From Lentibacter sp. (GTDB lineage Bacteria > Pseudomonadota > Alphaproteobacteria > Rhodobacterales > Rhodobacteraceae): 64,000 nt of DNA. Location of the stretch: the NCBI GenBank assembly GCA_016744435.1, contig JADGEJ010000005.1, positions 1-64,000 of the forward strand, read 5' to 3'. A model generated the notes under the pieces. The model saw nothing but the letters and a program-made list of their open reading frames with translations, had not been told where the DNA came from and searched no databases. Shown here one piece after another: positions 18,084 to 27,632 of the stretch; the first letter of the stretch is position 1; the number at the start of each line of letters is the position of its first letter. Position numbers and translations under genes: made by a program.

Positions 18084-18470
18084 TCAAATTCCGAACCTCT
18101 TGCCTTCAGATCTCGGCAATACATGCCCAGTTTGAGGATCAATGATCTTGCCGGTGCTAATATACGATTGGCGAGCGCGTTGATTGATGTCCTCACTGCT
18201 TCCACGCAAGGGCCCTGGATCACTTGCCTGTTTTGCAACATTTCCTTGAACTCGAACTTCAAACATCGAACCATCCCATCTAATCGCCCAACCAAAATAG
18301 GACAAACGGGCATTGAGCAATGACAGTGCAATGTGGGTGCGCAGTCTAGACCTTAAACTGGATCCGCGATCAGCACTGATTTCAGTAACTCTAGTCTGGG
18401 CAGCTTTCTCCAAGAGTTGAAACTCAGCTGTGTCTTCAACGATTTTTCCATCTGTAAAAGTCTCAAACAC
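18084..18470 (-). CDS. hypothetical protein upstream of phosphoesterase
   Basis: A 128-residue soluble protein of unrecognised family, starting at GTG 18470. The middle (FGWAIRWDGSMFEVRVQGN) may be a short beta sheet; the C-terminal end is basic and Gly/Pro-rich. No cysteines, signal peptide or membrane segment. Its tight spacing to the phosphoesterase and divergent arrangement with an XRE gene suggest a two- or three-gene cassette. Confidence 0.55.
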   Translation of the reverse strand: MFETFTDGKIVEDTAEFQLLEKAAQTRVTEISADRGSSLRSRLRTHIALSLLNARLSYFGWAIRWDGSMFEVRVQGNVAKQASDPGPLRGSSEDINQRARQSYISTGKIIDPQTGHVLPRSEGKRFGI

Positions 18471-18517
18471 AGTCTACCCACCCGAAAGGTACATCACAGG
18501 AGATATAACCCAAAATG

Positions 18518-18555
18518 GGATAATCCTCAAGTGGGATTATCCGAAATCCGGATTT
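18518..18555. promoter_or_regulatory. palindromic operator cluster before the XRE gene
   Basis: GGATAATCC (18518-18526) and its inverted copy GGATTATCC (18534-18542) are each GGAT-N-ATCC palindromes; directly next to them is the perfect palindrome AAATCCGGATTT (18544-18555). The cluster sits between divergent genes and ends 18 bases before the XRE start. It is the obvious binding site for that repressor, controlling itself and the phosphoesterase operon (inference). Confidence 0.65.
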
Positions 18556-18573
18556 GTTTGCCGGAGATCAATC

Positions 18574-18846
18574 ATGGGAAGAACCCTTCGCAGCCCGGGC
18601 CATTTGGCCTTAATGGCGGCATTAAAGCAGGCAAGACGGGACGCTGAACTCACTCAGACCGAACTTGCTGACCGTTTGGAGCGCCCGCAATCATTCGTAG
18701 CAAAGTATGAAAACGGTGAACGCAAGATAGAGGTTGTTGAATTTGTCTATATTACTGAGGCGATAGGGATAAGCGGGAAGGAAGTTCTCGAGGCTGTGGC
18801 TCGGTCCGTTCATTTAGATAGAGACAAGTCTTCTAAGTCATTGTGA
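18574..18846 (+). CDS. XRE-family transcription regulator
   Basis: A 90-residue repressor-like protein that is essentially one lambda-Cro/C1-type HTH: LKQARRDAELTQTELADRLERPQSFVAKYENGERKI, followed by a short helix pair. The frame is open back to 18430, but ATG 18574 has GGAG 8 bases upstream and places the palindromic operators outside the gene. It lies between a phosphoesterase operon and the methyltransferase genes and may act as a C protein for the restriction locus or regulate its divergent partner. Confidence 0.8.
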   Translation: MGRTLRSPGHLALMAALKQARRDAELTQTELADRLERPQSFVAKYENGERKIEVVEFVYITEAIGISGKEVLEAVARSVHLDRDKSSKSL

Positions 18847-18963
18847 TACTGGGCCGGTCTTGATTGGGTCAATCATTGACGCCAAAACTTTTTAATCTTC
18901 TTGACCTGGATGTGAACAGAAAAAACTGTATGCCTTGAACGTCGTGCGAGGACGATGGGGTAG

Positions 18964-19461
18964 GTGACGGTGAGTTCCAAAATTCATATTGTTGATTTGT
19001 TCTCCGGTCCTGGCGGGCTCGGAGAAGGTTTTTGCGCCTACACGGCTGGACAAGACTCCTTGAAATATCAACTTGCGGTTTCGATCGAGAAGGATGCGGC
19101 GGCACATAAAACCTTACGTTTGCGTGCATTCTTAAGGCATTTTGAGAAATTTCCGGATGAGTACTATGAGTTTTTGGCAGGGAATGGTGATTTTCCGTAT
19201 TGGCCAAAATTGCACCCATCTGAGTGGAATGCTGCGGTCGATGAAACTTGGCACGCCGAGCTTGGGACTCCTGAGACAGCTGCGGCGCTGGCGGCAAGAA
19301 TTCAAACAATTAAAAGAACATCTCAACAGCGAACACTACTGATCGGTGGCCCGCCTTTGCGACAGTCCCAAGCCGCTTCAATGCTACATATTATTTATAA
19401 AATATGGATGTTTTTGCCGTTCGCCCTGGTGGCAAGTTCAAAAGGCTTGTACCTTCCCTGA
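18964..19461 (+). pseudogene. N-terminal fragment of a second DNA cytosine methyltransferase
   Basis: About 130 residues align throughout with the N terminus of the intact methyltransferase that follows: both have IHIVDLFSGPGGLGEGFCA, VSIEK, TL-LRAFLR-F, EEAWHAELGT or DETWHAELGT, and TLLIGGPP. The copy is diverged rather than identical (many substitutions). Just after GGPP it leaves the family: the catalytic Cys and QAYS residues are replaced by LRQSQ, and the frame runs out at 19461 on the start of the intact gene. It is a remnant of a tandem paralogue or of a gene replacement. A possible GTG start at 18970 has GGGGTAGG upstream. Confidence 0.75.
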
Positions 19462-21047
19462 TGTCGGAAATGGAAGCATCGAAGCGGCAGATGGACACTG
19501 ATATTCACATCGTTGATTTGTTTTCCGGTCCAGGGGGGCTCGGAGAGGGGTTTTGCGCATCAACCGCGTCGGATAACGTTGGTCGATATAGGCTCGATGT
19601 ATCAATCGAAAAGGAAGCCTCTGCTCACAGAACTTTGACGTTAAGAGCGTTTCTCCGAAAATTCGACGTATTTCCGGAGGAATACTACCGTTGGTTGGCG
19701 GGGGAAATCGTTGAGCCTGACTGGTTGAGATTGTACCCAGAGAAATGGGCGGCGGCTCATGAAGAAGCTTGGCACGCCGAGCTTGGAACGTCAGAAACTG
19801 CATCAAGGCTGTCCAAGAGAATTCGACAAATAAAGGCAGTCGCAGGCGACCGTACATTGTTGATTGGGGGTCCCCCCTGCCAAGCATACTCGTTGGTTGG
19901 ACGATCTCGGAACGCTGGAATAAAGAACTACAAGCCAAGCAAAGATCAGCGCCATTTCCTTTATAAGGAATATTGTCGTGTGCTAAGTGAATTCTCGCCA
20001 AGCGTTTTCGTCATGGAAAATGTAAAGGGGATGTTGTCATCTTCAGTTTCAGGATTGGCGATATTTGAGACAGTTTTGAATGACTTGGAAGCTGCTGGCG
20101 ATGGCTATGATCTTTTTGCACTCTCTGGTGCTGAACGACTGCTTGATAGGCCCGACCCCAAAGACTTTATACTGAAGGCTGACGATTTTGGTGTGCCTCA
20201 AGCCCGTCATCGAGTCATTATTGTTGGTGTAAAACGAGCCATTTCAGCGATTCTGCCACTGAAGAATCATCCTGTTTTGGCGAAGCTAAATCACCAATCA
20301 AGTGTGCGAGATGTGCTGGAAAGTATGCCGAAACTGCGAAGTGGTCTGAGTAAGGGTGATGATGATACCGCTTGGTATGACACCGTTGTTGAAGCAAGCA
20401 AAGACGTACGTGCTTGCCTTGCCGACTACACTGGCCACAACAAAAGGGGGTTCATCAAAGAACTAGATAGGGTCGATAATAGCATTCAGAAACGCAACAA
20501 AAAACGCTCTTCAAAATTTATGCCGGGTCTTCATGCCGATTGCGCTGTTGATCTGCAAAAATTCTTGGGTGACGAGAAACTGAAGGCTCTTTCTTGTAAT
20601 GAAACGCGCGGGCACATGCCATCAGATTTAGCTAGGTATCTGTTTGCAAGTTGCTTTGCCTGCGCTGAACAGAAAAGCCCTAAAGCACCAGATTTCCCCG
20701 AAGATTTGGCACCGAAGCATGCGAACTGGCAAAGTGGCAAGTTTAGTGATCGCTTTCGCGTCCAACGGTGGGATTTTCCTGCAACAACAGTAACAAGTCA
20801 TATTTCAAAGGATGGGCACTATTATATTCATCCAGATGCGGCTCAATGTCGAAGCTTGACTGTTCGCGAAGCGGCGCGGCTTCAGACCTTTCCAGATAAC
20901 TACCATTTTTTAGGTAACCGCACGGAGCAATTTGTGCAGGTTGGGAATGCAGTTCCACCGTATTTGGCCAAGCAGATAGCGAGTGCACTTGATCCCATAT
21001 TTAAGTACATTGGTGGCTTGGAGACATTGCCACAACAGGATGGTTGA
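19461..21047 (+). CDS. DNA (cytosine-5-)-methyltransferase
   Basis: A 528-residue C5-methyltransferase with all core motifs: I DLFSGPGGLGEGF (residues 19-31), IV GGPPCQAYS with catalytic C140, VI VMENVKGM, VIII FGVPQARHRVIIVGV, and IX/X RSLTVREAARLQTFPD with QVGNAVPP. An insert of about 80 residues between motifs I and IV (EEYYRWLAG...HAELGT) is also found in the adjoining fragment. The start is uncertain (ATG 19461, 19470 or 19491). It would protect host DNA in the restriction locus encoded by the neighbouring HNH and minus-strand operon. Confidence 0.9.
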   Translation: MSEMEASKRQMDTDIHIVDLFSGPGGLGEGFCASTASDNVGRYRLDVSIEKEASAHRTLTLRAFLRKFDVFPEEYYRWLAGEIVEPDWLRLYPEKWAAAHEEAWHAELGTSETASRLSKRIRQIKAVAGDRTLLIGGPPCQAYSLVGRSRNAGIKNYKPSKDQRHFLYKEYCRVLSEFSPSVFVMENVKGMLSSSVSGLAIFETVLNDLEAAGDGYDLFALSGAERLLDRPDPKDFILKADDFGVPQARHRVIIVGVKRAISAILPLKNHPVLAKLNHQSSVRDVLESMPKLRSGLSKGDDDTAWYDTVVEASKDVRACLADYTGHNKRGFIKELDRVDNSIQKRNKKRSSKFMPGLHADCAVDLQKFLGDEKLKALSCNETRGHMPSDLARYLFASCFACAEQKSPKAPDFPEDLAPKHANWQSGKFSDRFRVQRWDFPATTVTSHISKDGHYYIHPDAAQCRSLTVREAARLQTFPDNYHFLGNRTEQFVQVGNAVPPYLAKQIASALDPIFKYIGGLETLPQQDG

Positions 21048-21069
21048 GAACGCTACGGAGTATTGAAAA

Positions 21070-21861
21070 TTGGAACTTTTGATTTGTGATAACGAAGGAC
21101 TGCCACTTGACGCTGCTATCGAAATCGAAGCCAATTCGGTCGTCTTGCAGAGCCGAGGAGGTACTAAAGGTTCTCCTAGTGCGAGCAATACAGACTACTC
21201 GGATGGTTTAAGGTTTCTGTTGGAGAGATTCGGTCAAATGCGTAGCTACTTCGTTGAGGCGTTCGTTGATAGCAGCCGCGTCCAGAAGCTGCCAGTGGAC
21301 GAGAGAATGGTCCTAACCCAGGACGATATGCACAAACCTTCGAAGGAGCTTTTCACCTTAGTAAGTAAACGGATGCAAAGTGTTGGCAAGCCGTCGAACT
21401 TAAAACGGCACACTGGTAACGCAAACAAGCGCGTACGCTTCTGTTTTTCGGGCTTATCAATTGAGGAGCTAGAAAGGGTTTCGCAAGGAATTTCAAAGGC
21501 CTCTGCGAGTGGCGAAAATCAAGAGCTTTCCTCCGCTGACATGTTCTGGACTGAAGGCAGCGTAAAGCTTGTTACACATCTGAAGCGGGAACGTGGCAAA
21601 GGTTTGAGCGAGGCTAAGAAAACAGCGTTTATCCGTGAAAATGGAAAGCTATTTTGCGAACGCTGTGATCTTGATCCTGTAGTCTTTTACGGTGATCGAG
21701 CAGCCCAATCTTGCATTGAGGTCCACCACAAAGCGACAATGGTTTCAGACATGGTAGCAGGGCATGTGACACGACTAGAGGATTTGCAGTGTCTGTGTGC
21801 AAACTGTCATCGATATGTTCACATAGCACTCAAGAAAGCGAACCGGCAAACGAGCACTTAG
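21070..21861 (+). CDS. HNH endonuclease
   Basis: A 263-residue protein whose last about 70 residues form a zinc-stabilised HNH nuclease: FCERCDLDP, then CIEVHHKATM with the HH pair, and EDLQCLCANCHRYVH with the Asn and final His. The N-terminal 190 residues have no recognised domain and probably bind DNA or partner proteins. It starts at TTG 21070, 22 bases after the methyltransferase, and its last 4 bases overlap the convergent AIPR gene. It is probably the cleavage subunit paired with the m5C enzyme, or a nuclease for modified DNA (inference). Confidence 0.85.
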   Translation: MELLICDNEGLPLDAAIEIEANSVVLQSRGGTKGSPSASNTDYSDGLRFLLERFGQMRSYFVEAFVDSSRVQKLPVDERMVLTQDDMHKPSKELFTLVSKRMQSVGKPSNLKRHTGNANKRVRFCFSGLSIEELERVSQGISKASASGENQELSSADMFWTEGSVKLVTHLKRERGKGLSEAKKTAFIRENGKLFCERCDLDPVVFYGDRAAQSCIEVHHKATMVSDMVAGHVTRLEDLQCLCANCHRYVHIALKKANRQTST

Positions 21862-23942
21862 TCCATATCGATCTTAGAATGGTGAAATCCTGCGGCTTTG
21901 ATTTTTTTGAGAGCACGTAGTGCGATGGCACTTTGTTTTTCGCTTGGAAGTTTCGCCGGAATTGCAGCGCAGGTTTCGAAAACGCCAATTTCCATAGGAG
22001 AAAGCAAGCGGTTTTCCCTAGCCCAGCTTCGCGCGGCGGCCCAAAAAGCAGCGCCTAGCTCGAAGACTTCTTTTTGTTCTTCGACACTTTTTGAAAGATC
22101 GTTATCCGCTCTCTCTTCCCGAACTACAGATTCGGCGACGCTAGGTTTTATCAAGATGTCTTGTAATGCTTCTTCGTAAACTACCACACGCTCACTTAAG
22201 TTGGACCAACATGCCTGCTTTTTGGCCCATTCGCCCATATTCTTAACCCCCTCTGGCGGTGAGGTGATTACATCTTGAGCTTCTGCAGTTGCTGTGAGTA
22301 GTGCGTCTTCTAGCTCGCTAGGTACATGTTGTCGGCGCCAGACAAGGTCTAGGTCGATCAGCCGGTCTTTCTCTTTCGCGTCATGGACAACTTTGGCTAT
22401 CCCATAAGTTACAATGTTTGCGCGGTAGCCTCCCTCGTACCAGATTGCTGCCGATACGAGTTTTTCAACTCTTTTAAAAATAATGGTTTTTGCGACCAAG
22501 CGTCGAAACCATGTGCCATCAAACTCGCGTCCTTCTTTGCCCCAACGCTCACTTATTGACTTAGCAAATGCTCCGAAGTTCTTTTGAGCCCCTAGACTTA
22601 CGGTATGTGGCAGGCAGGCCCATGAGTTCTCAAATTTGGCAAGATCAGTCTTGGTGAAAAACTGTGATCTAGGGTATTCAGTATCGAATTTCTTTCGTTC
22701 GGCTTGTGTACGACGGCCTCTCTGGTCCGCGTACTGTCCTCTCGCGCGTTCGTAAAACCACTTTGTTTCACGGTAGCCATCTTGCCCGGATGGGGCCAAA
22801 ATCTTCCTCGACAACTCTTCCATTCGAACATGGAAAGGGGTGTTTGCAGAGAAGTCAGCCGCGTTCACAGTATTCTGGCTGTTGGCGTATTCAGAAATCT
22901 TCGGCACAACGACACTTGCCTCTGAATGTGGTACGATGCTCAACTTCATTTGTACGAAAACGTCACTAAGGTTTTCTGGTGATGTCTTCAACGCAGCGTG
23001 CACGGAGGCCGTGGTTTGACCGCCATTCACAATCTGGAGGTTGTCTGCTTTTGAGATCGTTTGTCCGGTCTTGTTGTCAAGCAATTCAACGCTGTCGGCG
23101 GTTGCACTTATCCCATTGTTATAAGACAGAAACATGTGAGGTTCGTCTCTAATCGTGTTACGAATGCCTTGGTTCACCTTCCCCCTTGCTTGAAGAAAGC
23201 TTCTAACGTTTGATTCAAGCAGTCGTGGCCCCCACTTGTCGTATATACGGGCAAGTTGGAGCCCTGGTATTACAGCGATGTAGCTTTCGAGTGAGCTTGT
23301 ACCGCCGAACGCACGCAAAACCGGGACGCCTCCTCCGAAGTCGTTTTCAAAATCTATAACAAGATTTTCTCGGGCCTGACCTTGCTCGACAAACCGTTTG
23401 ATGCGTTTGAGGTCCCAAACGTTAAAGGTTACTGGTTTCCCATCTATCGCACCGGCCGGGATTGCGTCTGCTTTCGCTCGGAAGTCAGCATTCGAGACTA
23501 CAATCAACTTAATTTTCTCAGTTTTCTTCCAAGTGGAGGAAATAAGGTCGGCAACGCCAAAACCTGAGCTAGTCTCTTCTAGGCTAGACATAAACTTAGG
23601 GTCTCTACAGGTGCGCAGAAATTCGGACATGCGTTTGAAGAGCTTTTTGACGTCAGTTGATTGAATGGTCCTTAGTTCTGATGATAACTCAAAGTCGCAA
23701 ATTATCAGGCTTAAGATATTGTCAGCGTCCCTCGGATTCCCACCGTAACCATCAAACTGCAATCGTGTGTTGCCAATCCGGCCTTCATAATAGGCTCGAT
23801 TTGCGCTGCTAATTTCACCTGCTTCAGTAAGTATGTCACCAACTTGCTCAAAGAATGCTTCTATGGTGATCACACCAAGCGCGTCTGCATCGCCTTGGAC
23901 ATCCGCAATGAGTTGCTGATGAAACTCCTCCAACTCTATCAT
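21858..23942 (-). CDS. AIPR family (abortive infection phage resistance) protein
   Basis: A 694-residue AIPR-domain protein. Family hallmarks are NVRSFLQARGKVNQGIRNT (about 245-263), EPHMFLSYNNGISATAD (267-283), and LQIVNGGQTTASVHAALK (302-319). AIPR proteins were first linked to lactococcal abortive infection, and the domain recurs in restriction-like operons; its molecular activity is not established. It is the last gene of a four-gene operon, its start overlapping the PD-(D/E)XK gene by 4 bases. Confidence 0.88.
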   Translation of the reverse strand: MIELEEFHQQLIADVQGDADALGVITIEAFFEQVGDILTEAGEISSANRAYYEGRIGNTRLQFDGYGGNPRDADNILSLIICDFELSSELRTIQSTDVKKLFKRMSEFLRTCRDPKFMSSLEETSSGFGVADLISSTWKKTEKIKLIVVSNADFRAKADAIPAGAIDGKPVTFNVWDLKRIKRFVEQGQARENLVIDFENDFGGGVPVLRAFGGTSSLESYIAVIPGLQLARIYDKWGPRLLESNVRSFLQARGKVNQGIRNTIRDEPHMFLSYNNGISATADSVELLDNKTGQTISKADNLQIVNGGQTTASVHAALKTSPENLSDVFVQMKLSIVPHSEASVVVPKISEYANSQNTVNAADFSANTPFHVRMEELSRKILAPSGQDGYRETKWFYERARGQYADQRGRRTQAERKKFDTEYPRSQFFTKTDLAKFENSWACLPHTVSLGAQKNFGAFAKSISERWGKEGREFDGTWFRRLVAKTIIFKRVEKLVSAAIWYEGGYRANIVTYGIAKVVHDAKEKDRLIDLDLVWRRQHVPSELEDALLTATAEAQDVITSPPEGVKNMGEWAKKQACWSNLSERVVVYEEALQDILIKPSVAESVVREERADNDLSKSVEEQKEVFELGAAFWAAARSWARENRLLSPMEIGVFETCAAIPAKLPSEKQSAIALRALKKIKAAGFHHSKIDMD

Positions 23943-24895
23943 TGGTTACCATCAGCGGTAATGGATGTGAGCAAATCAATATCCAGCTCAAACGGCTTAC
24001 AATCTTCAAGCGCGATGGTGTATCGAACGCGACCAACCCCTCCAAGAAGTGGCGGAACTATTCTAGGGAAGCCTTCTTCGACGCGAAAGTCGACTGTTTG
24101 TCCTAGAACCCATCGCCTGTCGTCATACGTCTGTGTCTCTTCATATCCAGTTGCAAGTAGAGTTGCCTCCCAGATATCGGTCGCAACCGGATCGTTTCCG
24201 ATTAACCTTTTTGTTTCGCTAACATGAGCATGTAGGTCCATTCCCAATGGCTTTATTGCAGTATCGACATCCATCACCCTCAGAAAAATCTTGGTGTTGG
24301 CAACATCTGCAAGTTGGTCCTCTGAAGAAATTTGAACATGCGGCTTCGCAGCGCCACGTCGTGCTTTGATTTCGATACATGCTTCTGGAAGTTCAAAGTC
24401 CTTTGCAGAGCCTAACGGTCCTCTCCACGCTTCAACGGCACCGCATGGACCCAATTTACCTATCAATTGGCGCAGAAAATCTAACTCGCCTACGAGGCCA
24501 CGCTGCTCTTCCGTTGAAAGGCGTTTTGGGGAGCCGCCCTTTAGGAGAAAGTGCCACCTTCCAGTTCTTTGGATTGCGTTGCTAAGGGCGGCATCAGACG
24601 AAGTTGCCCGCTCGCCAGCGGCATAAACGTCCCGGCACAACGTCTCGAAAATCTCTATTTGCGATCGATCATGTAAACCGAGAACCAATGCTTGTCGGTC
24701 TCCTCTCAACCTGTAGCTAATGTCCAAGTTCTTGAGTTGAGGTAACTTCCCTATTTCGGTTTGACCATGATGCAACGTTAACATCATCCCCGGGGCCTGA
24801 TTTTCAAGGATAACCCAGAAAAACTCGAATTTTGAGCCTCGATCTACACGTCGAGCTTCTCCCAACGCGAGGCCTTTCCAAGGATCAATCAACAT
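23939..24895 (-). CDS. PD-(D/E)XK motif protein (DUF4420)
   Basis: A 318-residue protein of the DUF4420 family, predicted restriction-endonuclease fold. The likely active site is E137 (LVGELDFL), D166 (GSAKDFEL) and E175-x-K177 (ACIEIKAR), the classic PD-(D/E)XK spacing. It overlaps the Z1 gene by 11 bases and the AIPR gene by 4. In known operons of this kind the DUF4420 protein accompanies Z1 and MORC-like ATPases and is thought to be a DNA cleavage or recognition component. Confidence 0.85.
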   Translation of the reverse strand: MLIDPWKGLALGEARRVDRGSKFEFFWVILENQAPGMMLTLHHGQTEIGKLPQLKNLDISYRLRGDRQALVLGLHDRSQIEIFETLCRDVYAAGERATSSDAALSNAIQRTGRWHFLLKGGSPKRLSTEEQRGLVGELDFLRQLIGKLGPCGAVEAWRGPLGSAKDFELPEACIEIKARRGAAKPHVQISSEDQLADVANTKIFLRVMDVDTAIKPLGMDLHAHVSETKRLIGNDPVATDIWEATLLATGYEETQTYDDRRWVLGQTVDFRVEEGFPRIVPPLLGGVGRVRYTIALEDCKPFELDIDLLTSITADGNQ

Positions 24896-27632
24896 CTATC
24901 ACGTCCTCGTCTTCATCGTCGTCACCGAACAGCTCTCTCAGTTTTGTCGTGTTGACAACATATGACACACCTTCATCAGGAAGCTTTGAGACAGGCAAAC
25001 TTAAGCTCCATGCCACAAGCGGTTGAGCTGGTATCAAGCTGACACCCTTAGCATCTTCTTCGCCATCAGCAGATTTTGGTTGAACAAGGTGAATGATCAA
25101 GAGTGGGTTGTCGCGAACTGATCTGTAGATCCGATCAGGATAGTTAAAGCTGTCATTGATCGATTTATTTTCTTGATCCCGATAAAAAGCCTCTGCATTT
25201 TTTGCCTTCTCTGGATCAACACCGGTTTTTTCGATGCCTCTCGACGAAACTCGCATTCGATTGCCACTAAAAGATAGAAACTTGTGAGGCAGATCTTTCA
25301 GGTTCACATATCTGCTAGTGGGATGGACCACCCAGCCAAGTGAACTATCCGGACGGTCACCTTTTTCTTTGCCTGCTACCAGGACGTCCCAGCTCTTCAG
25401 CTCACTATTCTGTCGAGGGCGAATATAGTTTCGGATTGGACCCGTCGCAGTTGTGATGCTTTCTTCGGCGTTACGCCATCCAGCCAGAAAGAAGTCTACA
25501 AATTCAACAGGAACCCCTCGGACGAGATGCCCGCCTGGGACCTTTTGGGAATGTTCTTGTTTGAACCCTAAGGTTCCTAAGCTCTCAATCAGTTTCTTCG
25601 CAACAGCTGCATTTGCGTCGATGATCTCAGGTCGGATACTGACTTTTGCAGTTTCAACAAACTTGTTGGATAAACCAACGAGTGACGTCACTTCTGTCCC
25701 AGAACCCATTTTATTCCGTGCTGTAATGAGGAGAGATGAAGGATGACTTCGAACAGCTAAACCAAACATTTTGGGCGTTGCCCGAGCTTTTTCCATTAGT
25801 TTAAGCTCGTTGTGTAATTCATCGGTGGCTGTCGCTATGAACGAGTACCAATCAATGGCTTCCTTTGGCATCCAAATCCGACAAAGGTCTTCAAAACCGT
25901 TACGGTATCCGAACCATCGCCCCATTTGCATGAGAGTGTCATACATCATTGTGTTTCGCAGGAACCAGGTGACCGTGAGACCTTCAAGGGTCAGGCCACG
26001 TGACAACGAAAAGCCTCCGACAGCGATGACCGTTTGCCCTTTTTCGCCAGAGTTTGCGTAATCTAAGTCATTAGCTCTGCTGTTTACCTCGACCACTTTA
26101 GCGGCCGAGATTGCGTCCAAAAGTGCTAGTTGTATCTTTGGCCAGTCGGGTTCGCTGGTTTTGTATTCGATTGACCAAACTTCATGTAGCGCGGCAAGTT
26201 CAGGATCATTTAGGCCGCTTTGTCCCAAGGATGCGTTTACACGAACTGCATCTTGGATTCTCTCTAGGGCATCATGCAAGCGGTTGCGAAGAATACCTTG
26301 AACACGAGTAAAGCGGCTTGCATTCACCAACATCGAGCAATGACTGCCTTCTTGCCCCCGAAGATTGCGAATTGTTCGCGACAGAAGGAAGGTGCGGAGC
26401 GCGGTCAGCAAAGACTGAGGTAAGTCATGAATTTCATGATCGATCTTATGCTTTATCGGTAGGATATCCTCATTATCAAAACCATGTATGTACCGCAGCC
26501 AAGTAGGTTCTCCTTCATCTGGGAGGCCATCAACAAAGATTTTTTTTGCACCAAAATAGTTACTTGGAGCGTCCAAACCTATGATGAAATCTCTAGGGAA
26601 CAGATCCTCCTTGAACATCTCGTCGTTTTGATCTGGATCGACAAAAATGTTGGCGAATGGTGTCGCTGTGTAGCCTACATAACAACTCCGATGAAACATT
26701 TTGAGCAGATCGCGAATCTGGCCATTGATCGTTGTAATCATTTCCTTTTTGTACTTGGTATTTATTGAAGCGTTGTCTGCTTCATCATCTATCAAGAGCA
26801 TAGGTTGGTCGATCATTTCACGATCACCGCGCGCGCTATTTTCTTTGAGCCAGTCCAAAAGGTTGCTTAAGGTCCTGTAGTTTTTCTTGATCACTAAGAC
26901 GACAGGGACCCGATAGGAGTCGATTTCACTAGTGTTTGTCGAAGCGGTCTCTTTATTAAAGTCGCGGATAGTGTTGGTCAGGCTTACGGGGGTGTTTCCG
27001 GGGGCAAATTTCCCTACGCCAACGAAGCCAGCTTTGCTTTTGTCTTTGGCCATTAGCCGACCAGTGTCTCGACCAATGAATCCTTCGTCGATCCGTTGCT
27101 GTGTTTGGTTTCTTAAATTATTGTGAATTCCCGCAATAACTATAATCAAGCGATAGCCAGCATCAGCAGCTTTTGCGATCAAACCCGCGTAGTTTGCGGT
27201 CTTGCCACTCTGAACATGACCAACAACCATCCCGCGTCGATCCCACTGGGAATGAGCGTTTGGGTTTCCCAAGCGGCCCAATATCGTATCAGTTACGCTG
27301 TCTAGGGAGATAACCACATCTTTCGGCAATCCATCTCTCAGCAGCAGTTTTTTGTACCTCGTCCAATAAAATGGGTCGATTGATGCCTTTGCGTCGTCAA
27401 GCCAAGGCTCAAATTCGTCACTGTCAACAACAGCACCTAGTCCGGCTCGAATACCATCTTTTTCCTCGATCAATTTCGCAAGATCCTCACACTCCTCGTC
27501 GGACACGGAGCCACCCAATGGGCCCTTTAGTCCTAAAATGAGCGCTCTTAGATCTTCGCTTGTTTTACGAGGTTGGTCGAAAAGCGCTTGTTCCACAACG
27601 CTCTGTAGGTTGGTCAGATCAGGGTTTGTCAT
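24885..27632 (-). CDS. Z1-domain superfamily II ATPase/helicase-like protein
   Basis: A 915-residue protein with an SF2-type motor and a Z1 domain. Walker A is GHVQSGKT (138-145), Walker B LLIDDEAD (279-286); a motif III-like YVGYTATPFANIF follows, and the Z1 signature VGGFSLSRGLTLEGLTVTWFLRNTMMYDTLMQMGRWFGYR supplies motifs V and VI. Such proteins occur only in restriction-like operons and are predicted DNA translocases. The start overlaps the ATPase gene by 4 bases, so expression is tightly coupled. Confidence 0.92.
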   Translation of the reverse strand: MTNPDLTNLQSVVEQALFDQPRKTSEDLRALILGLKGPLGGSVSDEECEDLAKLIEEKDGIRAGLGAVVDSDEFEPWLDDAKASIDPFYWTRYKKLLLRDGLPKDVVISLDSVTDTILGRLGNPNAHSQWDRRGMVVGHVQSGKTANYAGLIAKAADAGYRLIIVIAGIHNNLRNQTQQRIDEGFIGRDTGRLMAKDKSKAGFVGVGKFAPGNTPVSLTNTIRDFNKETASTNTSEIDSYRVPVVLVIKKNYRTLSNLLDWLKENSARGDREMIDQPMLLIDDEADNASINTKYKKEMITTINGQIRDLLKMFHRSCYVGYTATPFANIFVDPDQNDEMFKEDLFPRDFIIGLDAPSNYFGAKKIFVDGLPDEGEPTWLRYIHGFDNEDILPIKHKIDHEIHDLPQSLLTALRTFLLSRTIRNLRGQEGSHCSMLVNASRFTRVQGILRNRLHDALERIQDAVRVNASLGQSGLNDPELAALHEVWSIEYKTSEPDWPKIQLALLDAISAAKVVEVNSRANDLDYANSGEKGQTVIAVGGFSLSRGLTLEGLTVTWFLRNTMMYDTLMQMGRWFGYRNGFEDLCRIWMPKEAIDWYSFIATATDELHNELKLMEKARATPKMFGLAVRSHPSSLLITARNKMGSGTEVTSLVGLSNKFVETAKVSIRPEIIDANAAVAKKLIESLGTLGFKQEHSQKVPGGHLVRGVPVEFVDFFLAGWRNAEESITTATGPIRNYIRPRQNSELKSWDVLVAGKEKGDRPDSSLGWVVHPTSRYVNLKDLPHKFLSFSGNRMRVSSRGIEKTGVDPEKAKNAEAFYRDQENKSINDSFNYPDRIYRSVRDNPLLIIHLVQPKSADGEEDAKGVSLIPAQPLVAWSLSLPVSKLPDEGVSYVVNTTKLRELFGDDDEDEDVIDVD

